Notes: a model not told the origin generated them from the sequence alone. Shown: positions 7,218-15,789, counted from the first letter of the stretch. The stretch is 36,609 nucleotides of DNA from CAZMSQ01 sp964569025 (GCA_964569025.1 CAZMSQ010000021.1:1-36609), one strand, 5' to 3'. Program-made: numbers and translations.

Positions 7218-9359
7218 TCACTTCTCATCTCTCCTGGGAGGCTTTGGCAACAATGCCTTCCGTGAAAGCCGAATTTTTCCGGTCTTCTCATCGATGCCAA
7301 TAATTTTGATCTTGACATCATCACCCTCCTTAAAGACATCCTCGACTTTGTCGATTCGCGTATGAGAAATCTCAGAAACGTGGAGCAGCCCACTCTTTCC
7401 GGCAAACTCGACAAAGACTCCATATGATTGGACAGAGACAACCTTGCCATCGTATTCGTCGCCAACCTCTGGGACATGCGTGATTGCGCGGACGCGGTTG
7501 ACAGCCTTGTCAATCGACTCTTTGTTGTTGCTTGAAATCTGGACAATGCCTTTGTTGTCAACCTCTTCGATATTGATGACTGAGCCGGTGGTTTCCTGAA
7601 TCTCTTGGATAATCTTACCGCCAGGGCCAATGACGGCGCCAATGAAGCTCTTGTCAATGATGAGCTCCACAATACGAGGTGCATGTGGCTTGTAATCTTC
7701 TCGAGGCTGATCGATGGTTTTACCCATTTCGTTCAGGATGTGCACTCGTCCTTCGCGAGCTTGCAGCAATGCCTTTTCAAGAACATCATACGGCAGGCCA
7801 TCAATCTTGATATCCATCTGGCAAGCCGTAATGCCCTTATCAGTGCCTGTGACTTTGAAGTCCATGTCACCAAGTGCATCTTCATCTCCAAGAATGTCTG
7901 AAAGGATGGCAAAGCGCTCACCGTCAGAAATCATTCCCATGGCAATACCCGATACCGGAGCCTTGATCTGAATCCCTGCATCCATCAGCGCCAAGGTGCC
8001 GGCACAGACGGTCGCCATAGATGAAGATCCATTTGACTCCATGATGTCTGAGACGATACGTATGGTGTACGGAGTCTCCGGGAGCACCTGCTTCAGCGAA
8101 CGGCCAGCCAAATTGGCATGACCCACTTCGCGACGCCCCGGACCGCGCATGGGCTTTGTTTCGCCTACGCTGTATGCAGGAAAGTTGTAGTGGAGAATGA
8201 ACTTCTCGAAATACAACTCCTGGGCGTTGTCAATCATCATCTCGTCCGACTTGGTGCCAAGCGTTACTGAGGTCAGCGACTGGGTTTCACCCCGCGTAAA
8301 AATGGCCGATCCGTGGGCCGAGGGCAGGTAGTCAATCTCTGTCCAAATATCCCGAATCTGGTCATATGCTCGGCCATCCAATCGGCGCTGTTCGCTGAGC
8401 ACCATTTCGCGGATGGTCTTCTTTTTCAAAGAGTCATAGATGTCTGCTGCGAGCTCACCGTGTTCGGCCATAAACTCTTCTCCCATTTCTTCAAGAAAAG
8501 CCTCCATCATCTCAACCTTGATGGCCTTATACCCGTCCTTGCGAGCTGTTTTATCCAGCGCACCACGTGAGATTTCAAGGATCCGGTTTGTCGCAAATGC
8601 AGCAACTTTGGCTTCGAGCTCAGCATTTGAAGGTTGTGCTTCGAGTTCCCGCTTAACAGTGGCTTTCTCTCCAACTTTTTGCGCTAAATCGAGTTGGGCC
8701 TGACACTGAACTTTAATGGCTTCATGCCCTACCTTGATTGCCTCAACCAGATCGTGCTCACTACATTCTTTTGCCTCACCCTCTACCATCATGACATTGT
8801 CAAGCGTGGCTGCCACAATTATGTCAAGGTCAGCTCCCTTCAGAGCACTCTTCGATGGGTTTATCACAAATGAGCCGTCAATACGGGCTACCCGAACTTC
8901 TGAAATCGGGCCATTCCAGGGTATGTCAGAAACAGACAATGCAGCGGACGCTGCAAGGGCGGCAAATGCGTCAGGCAGTGTATCCTCATCACTTGAAATC
9001 AGGTTCAGGATAACTTGCGTATCATTCATGTAGCCATCCGGGAATAATGGTCTGATTGCACGGTCTACAAGCCTCGAAATCAAAATCTCGTAGTCGTTTA
9101 ACCGCGCCTCTCTGCGGAAAAAATTTCCGGGAATGCGACCCGCGGCAGCAAATTTTTCCTGGTAATCAACAGAAAGCGGAAAAAATGCCTGCCCTTCCCG
9201 GGCTTCTTTGGCCGAAACAACTGAAGCGAAGAGCATCGTCTTACCACAGCGCACAACAACCGACCCGTCTGCCTGGCTGGCAAGCTTGCCGGTCTCAATG
9301 GTCACCTCCCGCCCATCAGGCAGAGCAAAGGAAGTGGTGATTGGATTTTTTTGTCCCAT
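7218..9359 (-). CDS. pnp: Polyribonucleotide nucleotidyltransferase (PNPase)
   Basis: This is a full-length 713-residue PNPase, which degrades RNA 3' to 5' by phosphorolysis and takes part in mRNA turnover. Visible order: first RNase PH core (about 10-230, with GRIPGNFFRREARLNDYEIL and RLVDRAIRPLFP), helical linker, second catalytic RNase PH core (about 320-530, with EYLPSAHGSAIFTRGETQ-type sequence read here as DYLPSAHGSAIFTRGETQ, and GPGRREVGHANLAGRSL), KH domain (IGAVIGPGGKIIQEIQETTG, near 570) and C-terminal S1 domain (from about 633, DGKVVSVQSYGVFVEFAGKS). It is downstream of rpsO on the same strand, the classic rpsO-pnp order. It has its own -7 motif and a 5'-leader hairpin, so independent transcription and autoregulation are plausible. 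Confidence 0.97.
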   Translation of the reverse strand: MGQKNPITTSFALPDGREVTIETGKLASQADGSVVVRCGKTMLFASVVSAKEAREGQAFFPLSVDYQEKFAAAGRIPGNFFRREARLNDYEILISRLVDRAIRPLFPDGYMNDTQVILNLISSDEDTLPDAFAALAASAALSVSDIPWNGPISEVRVARIDGSFVINPSKSALKGADLDIIVAATLDNVMMVEGEAKECSEHDLVEAIKVGHEAIKVQCQAQLDLAQKVGEKATVKRELEAQPSNAELEAKVAAFATNRILEISRGALDKTARKDGYKAIKVEMMEAFLEEMGEEFMAEHGELAADIYDSLKKKTIREMVLSEQRRLDGRAYDQIRDIWTEIDYLPSAHGSAIFTRGETQSLTSVTLGTKSDEMMIDNAQELYFEKFILHYNFPAYSVGETKPMRGPGRREVGHANLAGRSLKQVLPETPYTIRIVSDIMESNGSSSMATVCAGTLALMDAGIQIKAPVSGIAMGMISDGERFAILSDILGDEDALGDMDFKVTGTDKGITACQMDIKIDGLPYDVLEKALLQAREGRVHILNEMGKTIDQPREDYKPHAPRIVELIIDKSFIGAVIGPGGKIIQEIQETTGSVINIEEVDNKGIVQISSNNKESIDKAVNRVRAITHVPEVGDEYDGKVVSVQSYGVFVEFAGKSGLLHVSEISHTRIDKVEDVFKEGDDVKIKIIGIDEKTGKIRLSRKALLPKPPRRDEK

Positions 9360-9499
9360 AAATACAGGATGGTTTAATAGAAAAATGAGAAAATGTCAGC
9401 AACAATTCCACCAATTGCCCTGAAAACGTCGTGAAAGCACATAAATCAAACCCGATTCATAGCCCTCGGTGTGTGTTGCGACAGCTCTGTTGGAAAGCC

Positions 9500-9535
9500 T
9501 CCCGGGGTGGAAGGGTTCTCTGGAACCCCTCGGGA
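9500..9535 (-). promoter_or_regulatory. Hairpin at the start of the pnp mRNA leader
   Basis: On the minus strand a 9-bp stem (plus-strand GAAGGGTTC 9510-9518 and GAACCCCTC 9523-9531, one G-U pair) has a 4-base loop, and TCCCG/CGGGA can extend it at the base. It begins only a few bases after the expected transcript start from the -7 box at 9544-9551. PNPase genes in other bacteria are autoregulated through a leader hairpin cut by RNase III. A similar role here is inference. Confidence 0.45.
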
Positions 9536-9543
9536 ATTTGCTG

Positions 9544-9551
9544 CAAAGATA
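9544..9551 (-). promoter_or_regulatory. pnp promoter -7 box (TATCTTTG)
   Basis: The minus strand reads TATCTTTG, a perfect match to the Bacteroidota -7 consensus TAnnTTTG. No good TTTG is found at the expected -33 distance. It lies about 185 bases upstream of the pnp start, leaving a long leader that contains the hairpin at 9500-9535. Confidence 0.55.
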
Positions 9552-9610
9552 CGATTTCCCCAAAATATTATGTGGCTATGACATATTTTCTTTGAAAGCC
9601 AACAAGAGAA

Positions 9611-9634
9611 GCCCACACCTTTGAGGGTGCAGGC
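9611..9634 (-). terminator. Possible rpsO terminator or processing hairpin
   Basis: A 9-bp stem (GCCCACACC 9611-9619 and GGTGCAGGC 9626-9634, two G-U type pairs on the minus-strand RNA) with a 6-base loop lies 44 bases past the rpsO stop. The following transcript (TTCTCTTGTT) is only moderately T-rich, so termination may be partial and allow read-through to pnp. Confidence 0.4.
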
Positions 9635-9677
9635 TACATAAATCGTAGGTCGAAAGTGACCCGCAGGCCACCTGTAT

Positions 9678-9953
9678 TTATTTTCTGATGCCGAGTTTTT
9701 CGATCAGACTCCGATACCCGTTGATATCTTTCTTGGCGATGTAGTTCAGCAATCTCCGGCGTTTTCCGACCAAGGTCAGCAATGCCGTGCGTGAGGAGTG
9801 GTCTTTCGGGTAAGTCCGCAAGTGGTCAGACAATGACTTGATTCGGTACGTGAATAGCGCAACCTGACCCTCGGCAGAGCCCGTGTTGGTGGCTGATCCA
9901 CCGTACTCGGTGAAAATTTCTTCTTTCTTTGACTTCGGAAGATACGTAGGCAT
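9678..9953 (-). CDS. rpsO: 30S ribosomal protein S15
   Basis: The 91 residues are a complete S15 of normal length. Recognisable segments are GSAEGQVALFTYRI, LSDHLRTYPKDHSSRTALL and the highly conserved GKRRRLLNYIAKKD near residues 63-76. S15 binds 16S rRNA early in small-subunit assembly. It is the first gene of the rpsO-pnp pair and follows a clear promoter box at 10005-10012. Confidence 0.97.
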   Translation of the reverse strand: MPTYLPKSKKEEIFTEYGGSATNTGSAEGQVALFTYRIKSLSDHLRTYPKDHSSRTALLTLVGKRRRLLNYIAKKDINGYRSLIEKLGIRK

Positions 9954-10004
9954 AATGATTCGTTTTTACCGTTTAGGATTCAATATGATCTGAAAACAGC
10001 GGCG

Positions 10005-10012
10005 CAAAGATA
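10005..10012 (-). promoter_or_regulatory. rpsO promoter -7 box (TATCTTTG)
   Basis: The minus strand reads TATCTTTG, identical to the pnp box and matching TAnnTTTG. It lies about 52 bases upstream of the rpsO ATG. A T-rich stretch lies upstream, but no TTTG at the exact -33 spacing. Confidence 0.6.
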
Positions 10013-10203
10013 CGTATTCTAAAACAAAAAACGCTTCATCTTTTAAAGTCATCGACTCCGAACCTTTTTTGCCCCCTGAATAATTCACAAATTCCCTTTT
10101 TCCAATAAAACCCGAGACTGTCAACCAATTTCATGAATGCACAGGGCACATTATCCTCATTTTTAGTTATTAATCGTCATCTAACGAAAATGGTTTTTTG
10201 TCA

Positions 10204-11268
10204 TTATTTTTTTTCATCATTCTTCCCCATCCCCACTTCTCTCTCCCCTGGCCTGACCATCCCCCGAAACATACCGGCAGTGTTGAACGGCATCACGATA
10301 TTTCCATTCGTATCTACTGCAATCAGCCCACCGCTGGCTCTCTTTTGAACAAGTTCTTCCATCACAAGCGTATGAGCAGCATCTGCAATATTATCGCCCC
10401 TGTATTCGAGACGGGCAGCGAGATCATATGCTACGGCATTGCGTATAAAAAACTCCCCATGTCCAGTACAGGATACAGCACATGTCGTGTTATCTGCCCA
10501 CGTGCCGGCACCAATAAGGGGGGAGTCGCCGATGCGGTTCCAGCGCTTGTTGGTCATACCTCCGGTTGAAGTACCTGCTGCCAGATTCCCCTCACGATCC
10601 ATTGCGACGGCCCCGACTGTCCCGTACTTCCAGTCGGCAGGCGTAGAAGTAGTGTTACCACTTCCACGCTCTTGCTCGATGGCTTTTTGCAAGGCATCAT
10701 AGCGTTTTTGAGTAAAGAAGAATGACGGATCCACACGCTCAAGTCCTTTCTCTTCGGCAAACTGTTCAGCGCCGGCTCCGCTGAGTAGGACGTGGGGTGA
10801 GTGCTCCATGACAGCTCTAGCCGCGAGGATAGGATGGCGCACTGTAGTCAACCCTGCAACTGCCCCGGCATTGCGATCACGGCCATCCATAAGCGAGGCA
10901 TCGAGCTCATTTTTGCCTTCATGGGTGAATACCGCACCGCAGCCGGCATTAAATCCCGGATGGTCTTCCATCAGGGTAATACAGGCTACAACCGCATCAA
11001 GCGCAGTCCCTCCGGCTTTGAGAATGTGCTCTCCGCTGTCCAGAGCGGCATTCAAAGCCTCCTGATACATGACCTTCTCCTCTGCAGTCAGCCCATGGGA
11101 GGTGATGGTCCCGGCTCCCCCATGAATCGCAAGGGCGTAGTCTGGTCTTACTGTTTCCAAACCATTAGGGCCATTCGCGGCAGAAGTTTCAGGTGCTGGA
11201 TCAGAACATCCGGTAAAAAGGAGGAGGATGACCCCACATAATGCGGGGTAATTTAATGCATGTTTCAT
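10204..11268 (-). CDS. Isoaspartyl peptidase/L-asparaginase (Ntn-hydrolase), lipoprotein
   Basis: This is a 354-residue plant-type (type III) asparaginase/isoaspartyl dipeptidase. These enzymes self-cleave before a catalytic Thr and then hydrolyse isoaspartyl dipeptides or asparagine. The motif KYGTVGAVA places that Thr at residue 217; GGMTNKRWNRIGDSPLIGAG and CAVSCTGHGEFF form the substrate pocket region. The start is ATG 11268, because it directly opens a lipoprotein signal peptide with lipobox LLLFTGC (Cys 21); an upstream start at 11304 would overlap the previous gene. The mature enzyme should be anchored in the periplasm, so it probably processes damaged peptides or supplies Asp/Asn there. 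The gene follows the exonuclease gene by 19 bases, same strand. Confidence 0.92.
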   Translation of the reverse strand: MKHALNYPALCGVILLLFTGCSDPAPETSAANGPNGLETVRPDYALAIHGGAGTITSHGLTAEEKVMYQEALNAALDSGEHILKAGGTALDAVVACITLMEDHPGFNAGCGAVFTHEGKNELDASLMDGRDRNAGAVAGLTTVRHPILAARAVMEHSPHVLLSGAGAEQFAEEKGLERVDPSFFFTQKRYDALQKAIEQERGSGNTTSTPADWKYGTVGAVAMDREGNLAAGTSTGGMTNKRWNRIGDSPLIGAGTWADNTTCAVSCTGHGEFFIRNAVAYDLAARLEYRGDNIADAAHTLVMEELVQKRASGGLIAVDTNGNIVMPFNTAGMFRGMVRPGEREVGMGKNDEKK

Positions 11269-11287
11269 CACGTTTCTTTTTTGGATT

Positions 11288-11830
11288 TCAGTACCGCCAT
11301 ACATCCAGATACCTCACAAAAATACGGGCAAGATTGGCCGCATCATCGATGGCCCGGTGGTGGAAACCTTCAAATTCCAGTCCCTCCCGTCTCACGGCCT
11401 TGGCAAGACCCACCGCAGAGGGCAGACGGTTGATCTCGCGGTACTGGGCCTTCAGGTTTATGTAGGGATCTGTCCAGTCACTTTCAATTTGGTGCAGGGC
11501 GCAATCCTGACACAACATCACCCGGTCAAAGCCTCCCCATGAGCAGAGGAGGTAATCTTCATCAAATATGCCAATCCAATCCTGAAATTCTTCAATAACC
11601 TCTCCAAATGACCGGGCTCGGTCAATGGACTCCTGCTCAATGCCGGTCAGTTCCTGACAAAAAGCCGATAAATTTGGATTTAGGCGGGGCCGCACAAAAC
11701 GGTTGTATTCTCCAATCTCTTCTCCATACTGAGTATACATGAAAGCCCCGATTTCAATAATCTCCTGAACCAACCCATTCGGATTGCCTTGCCAGCAAGT
11801 CGCCTCGAGATCGAAGATGATAAAATTCAC
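11288..11830 (-). CDS. DEDDh-type 3'-5' exonuclease (ERI-1/KapD-like)
   Basis: This is a 180-residue single-domain exonuclease of the RNase T/DnaQ superfamily. The first acidic motif is FDLEATCW (Asp and Glu at residues 7 and 9 from the GTG start), the second WGGFDRVML, and the third HRAIDDAANLARI, which supplies the DEDDh His and last Asp. The set ELTGIEQESIDRA with NRFVRPRLNPNLSAFC is typical of the ERI-1/KapD-like group that trims 3' ends of small structured RNAs. GTG at 11830 is favoured, since the catalytic motif then begins at the usual distance from the N-terminus; an upstream GTG at 11863 would add 11 residues. It lies about 50 bases after the ion channel gene, probably in the same transcript. 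Confidence 0.88.
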   Translation of the reverse strand: MNFIIFDLEATCWQGNPNGLVQEIIEIGAFMYTQYGEEIGEYNRFVRPRLNPNLSAFCQELTGIEQESIDRARSFGEVIEEFQDWIGIFDEDYLLCSWGGFDRVMLCQDCALHQIESDWTDPYINLKAQYREINRLPSAVGLAKAVRREGLEFEGFHHRAIDDAANLARIFVRYLDVWRY

Positions 11831-11878
11831 ACGGTATCTTTTTCCTGCGCAGAAATGCAACACTTCACCCTCAAAGGT

Positions 11879-12691
11879 TCAGGCAGCACCATTCCCATTC
11901 TCAATATCGGATTTTCCAAGCGATTCTTCAAGCAGCTGCTTCAATTCGGTCATTTGTTGCTGCATCACGTTCATTTTCTCTTCTACCACCCGGGTATTGT
12001 CAATAGTCATCTCATCCACGAAGATTGCATTGGCCAGAGACATGCCGAAAATGCCGCCAATGAGCACAACGCCGATGAAATAGACCCTGCTAACCCCTCG
12101 TACAATCCCACTTTCACTGGCCTCGTCAACAGCCAGCGGAATCTCGTACCAGCCTTCAATTGTAAACAATTGGAAAATAGTGAACGAAGAAACCAACGGA
12201 TTGCCGAACTGATCGGGCAGGAGGTCGCCGTAAAAGTGGCACGTAAACAGGGCCAGCATGACGTTGAGGAAAAACAGGGCCAGCAGCACAAAGAGTGAGG
12301 CTCTCAGCGCCCGGCCCAAACCCTGCAGAATCATCGCCATGTGCGGTACAAAACGAAGAAATCTCACCAGCCGAACCAGCCTGAACATTCTTAATACCAA
12401 TAAAATAGAGGTGTCCTGGACGGGTAGGGCATACATTAGGACTGTCGGAAGGCTGAGCAGCACGATTGTGAAGTCGAAAATATTCCACCGGTCTGCAAAA
12501 TAGGCCTTCGGTTTGAGGACCGTCAGCTTGATGAGCGCTTCAGCCACAAATACGGCAATGAAAAAGTGGTCCAGGGTTTCAAGGGTAGGGCGATAGGGGA
12601 TTTCCGGAAAATACAACAGGTAGATGACCACAGCATTCAGAATGATTGCCGCCATCATATTGCGCTCTGTCATGAAGAATCTCTGGAGCAT
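11879..12691 (-). CDS. Single-domain voltage-gated cation channel (BacNav-like)
   Basis: The 270 residues contain six predicted transmembrane segments. S4 carries Arg at every third position (101, 104, 107, 110, 113: RMFRLVRLVRFLR). The pore loop reads FTIEGW (177-181 TIEGW) and S6 is VYFIGVVLIGGIFGMSLANA (about 203-222). A C-terminal heptad-rich helix (VVEEKMNVMQQQMTELKQLL, about 235-254) should assemble the tetramer. Bacterial sodium channels of the NaChBac type have a TLESW filter; TxEGW is closer to the first-repeat filter of eukaryotic calcium channels. Ion selectivity is therefore open. The Bacteroidota-type box at 12714-12721 fits as its promoter, and the exonuclease and peptidase genes follow on the same strand. 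Confidence 0.9.
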   Translation of the reverse strand: MLQRFFMTERNMMAAIILNAVVIYLLYFPEIPYRPTLETLDHFFIAVFVAEALIKLTVLKPKAYFADRWNIFDFTIVLLSLPTVLMYALPVQDTSILLVLRMFRLVRLVRFLRFVPHMAMILQGLGRALRASLFVLLALFFLNVMLALFTCHFYGDLLPDQFGNPLVSSFTIFQLFTIEGWYEIPLAVDEASESGIVRGVSRVYFIGVVLIGGIFGMSLANAIFVDEMTIDNTRVVEEKMNVMQQQMTELKQLLEESLGKSDIENGNGAA

Positions 12692-12713
12692 CTTTCACTG
12701 GTTTTTTCGTTCC

Positions 12714-12721
12714 AAAGGTAG
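12714..12721 (-). promoter_or_regulatory. Promoter -7 box (TACCTTTG) for channel operon
   Basis: The minus strand reads TACCTTTG, matching TAnnTTTG, 23 bases upstream of the ion channel ATG. The -33 position is weak (GGTG). The box is well placed for the 12691-10204 operon. Confidence 0.5.
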
Positions 12722-12775
12722 GAATATTTCGGTCTGTCCCACCGAGCCCGTCTCTCCGCTTCTATGCGGAATTCC

Positions 12776-12783
12776 TATCTTTA
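12776..12783 (+). promoter_or_regulatory. Possible guaA promoter -7 box (TATCTTTA)
   Basis: TATCTTTA differs from TAnnTTTG at the last base only and lies immediately before the guaA ATG at 12789. The mRNA would be essentially leaderless. No -33 TTTG is seen at 19 bases. Confidence 0.35.
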
Positions 12784-12788
12784 CAGCC

Positions 12789-14330
12789 ATGAATGAAAAG
12801 ATTCTCATCCTCGATTTCGGGTCGCAATATACCCAGCTGATTGCCCGCCGCATCCGAGAGCTCAATATCTATTCGGAAATTCTGCCTTACAATTCAACCG
12901 TGACCCTCAATGAGACGGTCAAGGCAGTCATCCTGTCAGGTAGCCCGTGTTCAGTCAATGGCCCCGGTGCGCTGCATGCTGACCTGTCCGGAATCCTGGG
13001 CCACGTGCCGGTTCTGGCCATCTGCTACGGGGCTCAGCTGCTTGCCAAAACGCATGGGGGGCGGGTCGAGTCATCCAACAAACGTGAGTATGGCAAAGCG
13101 ACCCTCCAGATCGACACCCGTGATCCCATTTGGGACGGACTCGGCAGCAGCTCGCAGGTGTGGATGTCGCACGGAGACACAATTCTGGAATTGCCAGACC
13201 AGTTTCAGACTATCGGCTCAACAGCCAGCATCGAGGTAGCTGCCTTTAAAAGCAGGGAAGGGGCATTCGCAGCTCCCGTTTACGGACTACAGTTTCACCC
13301 GGAAGTGGTGCATAGTCTCGAAGGGCAGGAGCTCATGGCCAATTTTGCACGGCAGATCGCAGGGTGCCACGCCGAGTGGACACCAGCCTCGTTTGTGGAG
13401 GAGACGGTTGACCAGCTCCGGCAGCAGATTGGACCACATGGTCAGGTGCTCATGGCTCTGTCCGGAGGGGTAGACTCAACAGTGGGAGCCATGCTCCTGC
13501 ATCAGGCCATCGGCCCACGGCTGCAATGTTTTTTTGTCGACAACGGACTGCTGCGGAAGGATGAGTACAACGAGGTGTTGGCGTCTTATCAGGGAATGGG
13601 ACTCAATATCGAAGGCGTCGATGCCAAGAAACGATTTTATGATGCCTTGAATGGAGTGACAGACCCTGAACGCAAACGAAAAATCATTGGCGAACTATTT
13701 ATCCGGGTCTTTGAACAGGAGTCAGAGGCACACCCCGATATTGCATGGCTCGGTCAGGGTACCATCTATCCAGATGTCATTGAGTCAGTCTCAGTCCACG
13801 GCCCTTCGGTTACAATCAAATCGCATCACAATGTCGGCGGTCTGCCCGAGCACCTCAAACTGCAACTCGTCGAGCCGTTGCGTATGCTTTTTAAAGACGA
13901 AGTGCGAAAGGTTGGCAGGGAACTCGGCATCCCACAGTCGATTCTTGGGCGGCATCCATTTCCCGGGCCCGGCCTCGCCATCCGCATTCTCGGAGAGGTG
14001 ACAGCTCAAAAAGTGGCAATGCTGCAAGAGGCAGATGCAATCTTTATCTCCGCCTTGCGTCAACTTGGACTCTACGATCAGGTGTGGCAAGCCGGTGTGG
14101 TGCTCCTCCCTGTCCAAACCGTCGGCGTTATGGGCGACGAGCGGACATACGAGCAGGCAGTCGCACTCAGGGCAGTAACCTCGACAGACGGCATGACGGC
14201 CGAGTGGAGCCGATTGCCCATGGAAGTGCTCGCTGAGGTCTCCAGCCAGATTATCAACCAAGTCAAAGGGATAAATCGTGTTGTCTATGATATCAGTACC
14301 AAACCTCCGGCTACCATCGAATGGGAGTAA
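12789..14330 (+). CDS. guaA: GMP synthase (glutamine-hydrolysing)
   Basis: This 513-residue enzyme converts XMP to GMP with ATP and glutamine, the last step of guanine nucleotide synthesis. The N-terminal class I glutamine amidotransferase domain has ILDFGSQYTQLIARR, the nucleophile in AICYGAQ (Cys 79) and YGLQFHPEV (His and Glu). The ATP-pyrophosphatase domain has the P-loop LMALSGGVDSTV (near 220), and the C-terminal dimerisation domain ends NQVKGINRVVYDISTKPPATIEWE, the family's usual end. ATG 12789 is chosen because the conserved N-terminus begins there, although the frame is open further upstream to 12624. The following lipoprotein gene overlaps the last 53 bases. Confidence 0.97.
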   Translation: MNEKILILDFGSQYTQLIARRIRELNIYSEILPYNSTVTLNETVKAVILSGSPCSVNGPGALHADLSGILGHVPVLAICYGAQLLAKTHGGRVESSNKREYGKATLQIDTRDPIWDGLGSSSQVWMSHGDTILELPDQFQTIGSTASIEVAAFKSREGAFAAPVYGLQFHPEVVHSLEGQELMANFARQIAGCHAEWTPASFVEETVDQLRQQIGPHGQVLMALSGGVDSTVGAMLLHQAIGPRLQCFFVDNGLLRKDEYNEVLASYQGMGLNIEGVDAKKRFYDALNGVTDPERKRKIIGELFIRVFEQESEAHPDIAWLGQGTIYPDVIESVSVHGPSVTIKSHHNVGGLPEHLKLQLVEPLRMLFKDEVRKVGRELGIPQSILGRHPFPGPGLAIRILGEVTAQKVAMLQEADAIFISALRQLGLYDQVWQAGVVLLPVQTVGVMGDERTYEQAVALRAVTSTDGMTAEWSRLPMEVLAEVSSQIINQVKGINRVVYDISTKPPATIEWE

Positions 14331-15777
14331 CTCCCCGATTCGCATTTTACTCTTTTCCTGTCTGGTGCTGACCCTTGCTGCCTGCGCCGGACTGAAAAAA
14401 GCCCCCGACAGCCGCTCTGGTCGAGGGGAGCCAGATACGCCCGTCCTGGAGGAAATTGAAGGGAAAAAGAAGAATGACGATCGCGTTGATGGAGAATTGG
14501 TATTTGAGGAAGAAGCTGGTGAGAAGGAAAATCCAGAGAATGAAGAAGGGAGAGAGGAGAATGTTCCGGAAATGCCAGCAGAAGAACCAAATGTTGCGCC
14601 GGGAAGTCCTTCAGAATCTGTACCGTATCTCGATCCAGGCCGATCATTTGAACTTGCTGTCATGCTGCCATTTCTCGGTGATCGGCTCGACCCTGCTTCT
14701 CTTTCAATCGACGAGCGCGCCCTGCCTGCGCTGCATTTTTTCCGAGGTATGGAAATTGCCCTCGACAGCATCCGACAGAATGCAGCTTTTCCCGACATGA
14801 ATATACGCATCTATGATACTGAGGCGAATCCTGCGACAGTCTACCGGATGCTGTCTGAAGACACGCTCCTCAGTACAGCCGATGTCATCATCGGTCCTTT
14901 GAGACCGGTGAATCTCGAAATGGTCGCCACCATTGCCAGTGCACGTAACCAAGTGGTCATTTCCCCATTCTCCGCAAACAGCGACTTCGCCGCAGAGAAT
15001 CCGCGCTTTTTCCAGATTACCCCCTCTCTCGATGCCCACTGTGGAGAAATTACCCGCCACATCCGCCAAAGCTGGCAACCTGAGCAGGTGGCACTCATTT
15101 GTCGTGACAAAGAGGCCGAAACTGAGCGCCTCGCGCTCTTCCACGCCGCCAATAAACGCTATTCAGCGCCGGAAGATACGTCCGCATTCCATGAATATAT
15201 CATCCCTGATACGTCGGATGTCTACATCGGACTCGACTTCCGACCACTGCTCGATGACAGCGTGCGGGTCTTTGTGGTGCCATCCTGGTCAAACCGCGCC
15301 TTTGTCTATGCTGTCCTCCGTCTGCTGAGCTCGCAGATTACCGAGGAGGATGGCCCCGTGACAGTCTACGGCATGCCCCAATGGCTCGACTTTGACATAA
15401 GCAGCTACGAGTATTTCGAAAAACTAAACGTCCATCTCACTGTGCCGGTCTGGTCGGATCCCTTCAGCCCGGAATCCATTGCATTCTCAAACGAATACTT
15501 CAAGCGCTACGCCACTTTCCCTACCCGGGAATCATGGCTCGGCTATGACATGACGTGGTACCTTGCCCGCCTGACGGCCATGGCAGGGCTCAATATCCCT
15601 TTGAAAATGCCCCTGACACCTCTCGACGGACTGAGCACGGGTTTCATGTTTGAGGCCGTCAGCGATCAATCAGATGACGGTCCTGAGGCTTCGCCCACCA
15701 TCAGGCATTACGCCAACAAGCGCTTGTACCTTCTTGAATTCGAGAACTATCGCTTTGTGCCGGCTCACGACGAGTAA
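14278..15777 (+). CDS. LppC-like periplasmic-binding-fold lipoprotein
   Basis: This 499-residue protein starts at GTG 14278, which follows AAAGGG at good distance. It opens with a lipoprotein signal peptide (LLFSCLVLTLAAC). A low-complexity acidic linker rich in E/P/K spans roughly 45-110. The rest is a type I periplasmic-binding fold of the kind found in branched-chain amino acid binding proteins and LppC/YraM: FELAVMLPFLGD, FFRGMEIALDSIRQ, DVIIGPLRPVNLEMVATIAS, QVVISPFSA and ESWLGYDMTWYLARL. In LppC-type proteins this fold activates peptidoglycan synthases rather than binding transport substrates; which applies here is not decidable from sequence alone. The gene overlaps guaA by 53 bases in another frame, so the two are probably translationally coupled. 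Confidence 0.85.
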   Translation: MLSMISVPNLRLPSNGSNSPIRILLFSCLVLTLAACAGLKKAPDSRSGRGEPDTPVLEEIEGKKKNDDRVDGELVFEEEAGEKENPENEEGREENVPEMPAEEPNVAPGSPSESVPYLDPGRSFELAVMLPFLGDRLDPASLSIDERALPALHFFRGMEIALDSIRQNAAFPDMNIRIYDTEANPATVYRMLSEDTLLSTADVIIGPLRPVNLEMVATIASARNQVVISPFSANSDFAAENPRFFQITPSLDAHCGEITRHIRQSWQPEQVALICRDKEAETERLALFHAANKRYSAPEDTSAFHEYIIPDTSDVYIGLDFRPLLDDSVRVFVVPSWSNRAFVYAVLRLLSSQITEEDGPVTVYGMPQWLDFDISSYEYFEKLNVHLTVPVWSDPFSPESIAFSNEYFKRYATFPTRESWLGYDMTWYLARLTAMAGLNIPLKMPLTPLDGLSTGFMFEAVSDQSDDGPEASPTIRHYANKRLYLLEFENYRFVPAHDE

Positions 15778-15789
15778 ACTCCAAATCTT

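Noticed and set aside
6872..7265. Overlapping small frames around the pseudogene end and pnp terminator
   Set aside because: They span a perfect terminator hairpin and have no ribosome sites or recognisable protein features.
9954..10203. Possible small gene or sRNA between rpsO and the asparaginase gene
   Set aside because: Apart from the rpsO promoter the 250 bases are AT-rich with no hairpin or frame that I can support.
12624..12788. Upstream in-frame extension of guaA
   Set aside because: The extra 55 residues overlap the divergent channel gene and its promoter and are not part of GMP synthases.
13791..14810. Long antisense frame (339 codons) over guaA and the lipoprotein gene
   Set aside because: It runs opposite to two clear genes, its protein is low-complexity in Ser/Phe/Pro and matches no family. 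It is a shadow of codon bias.
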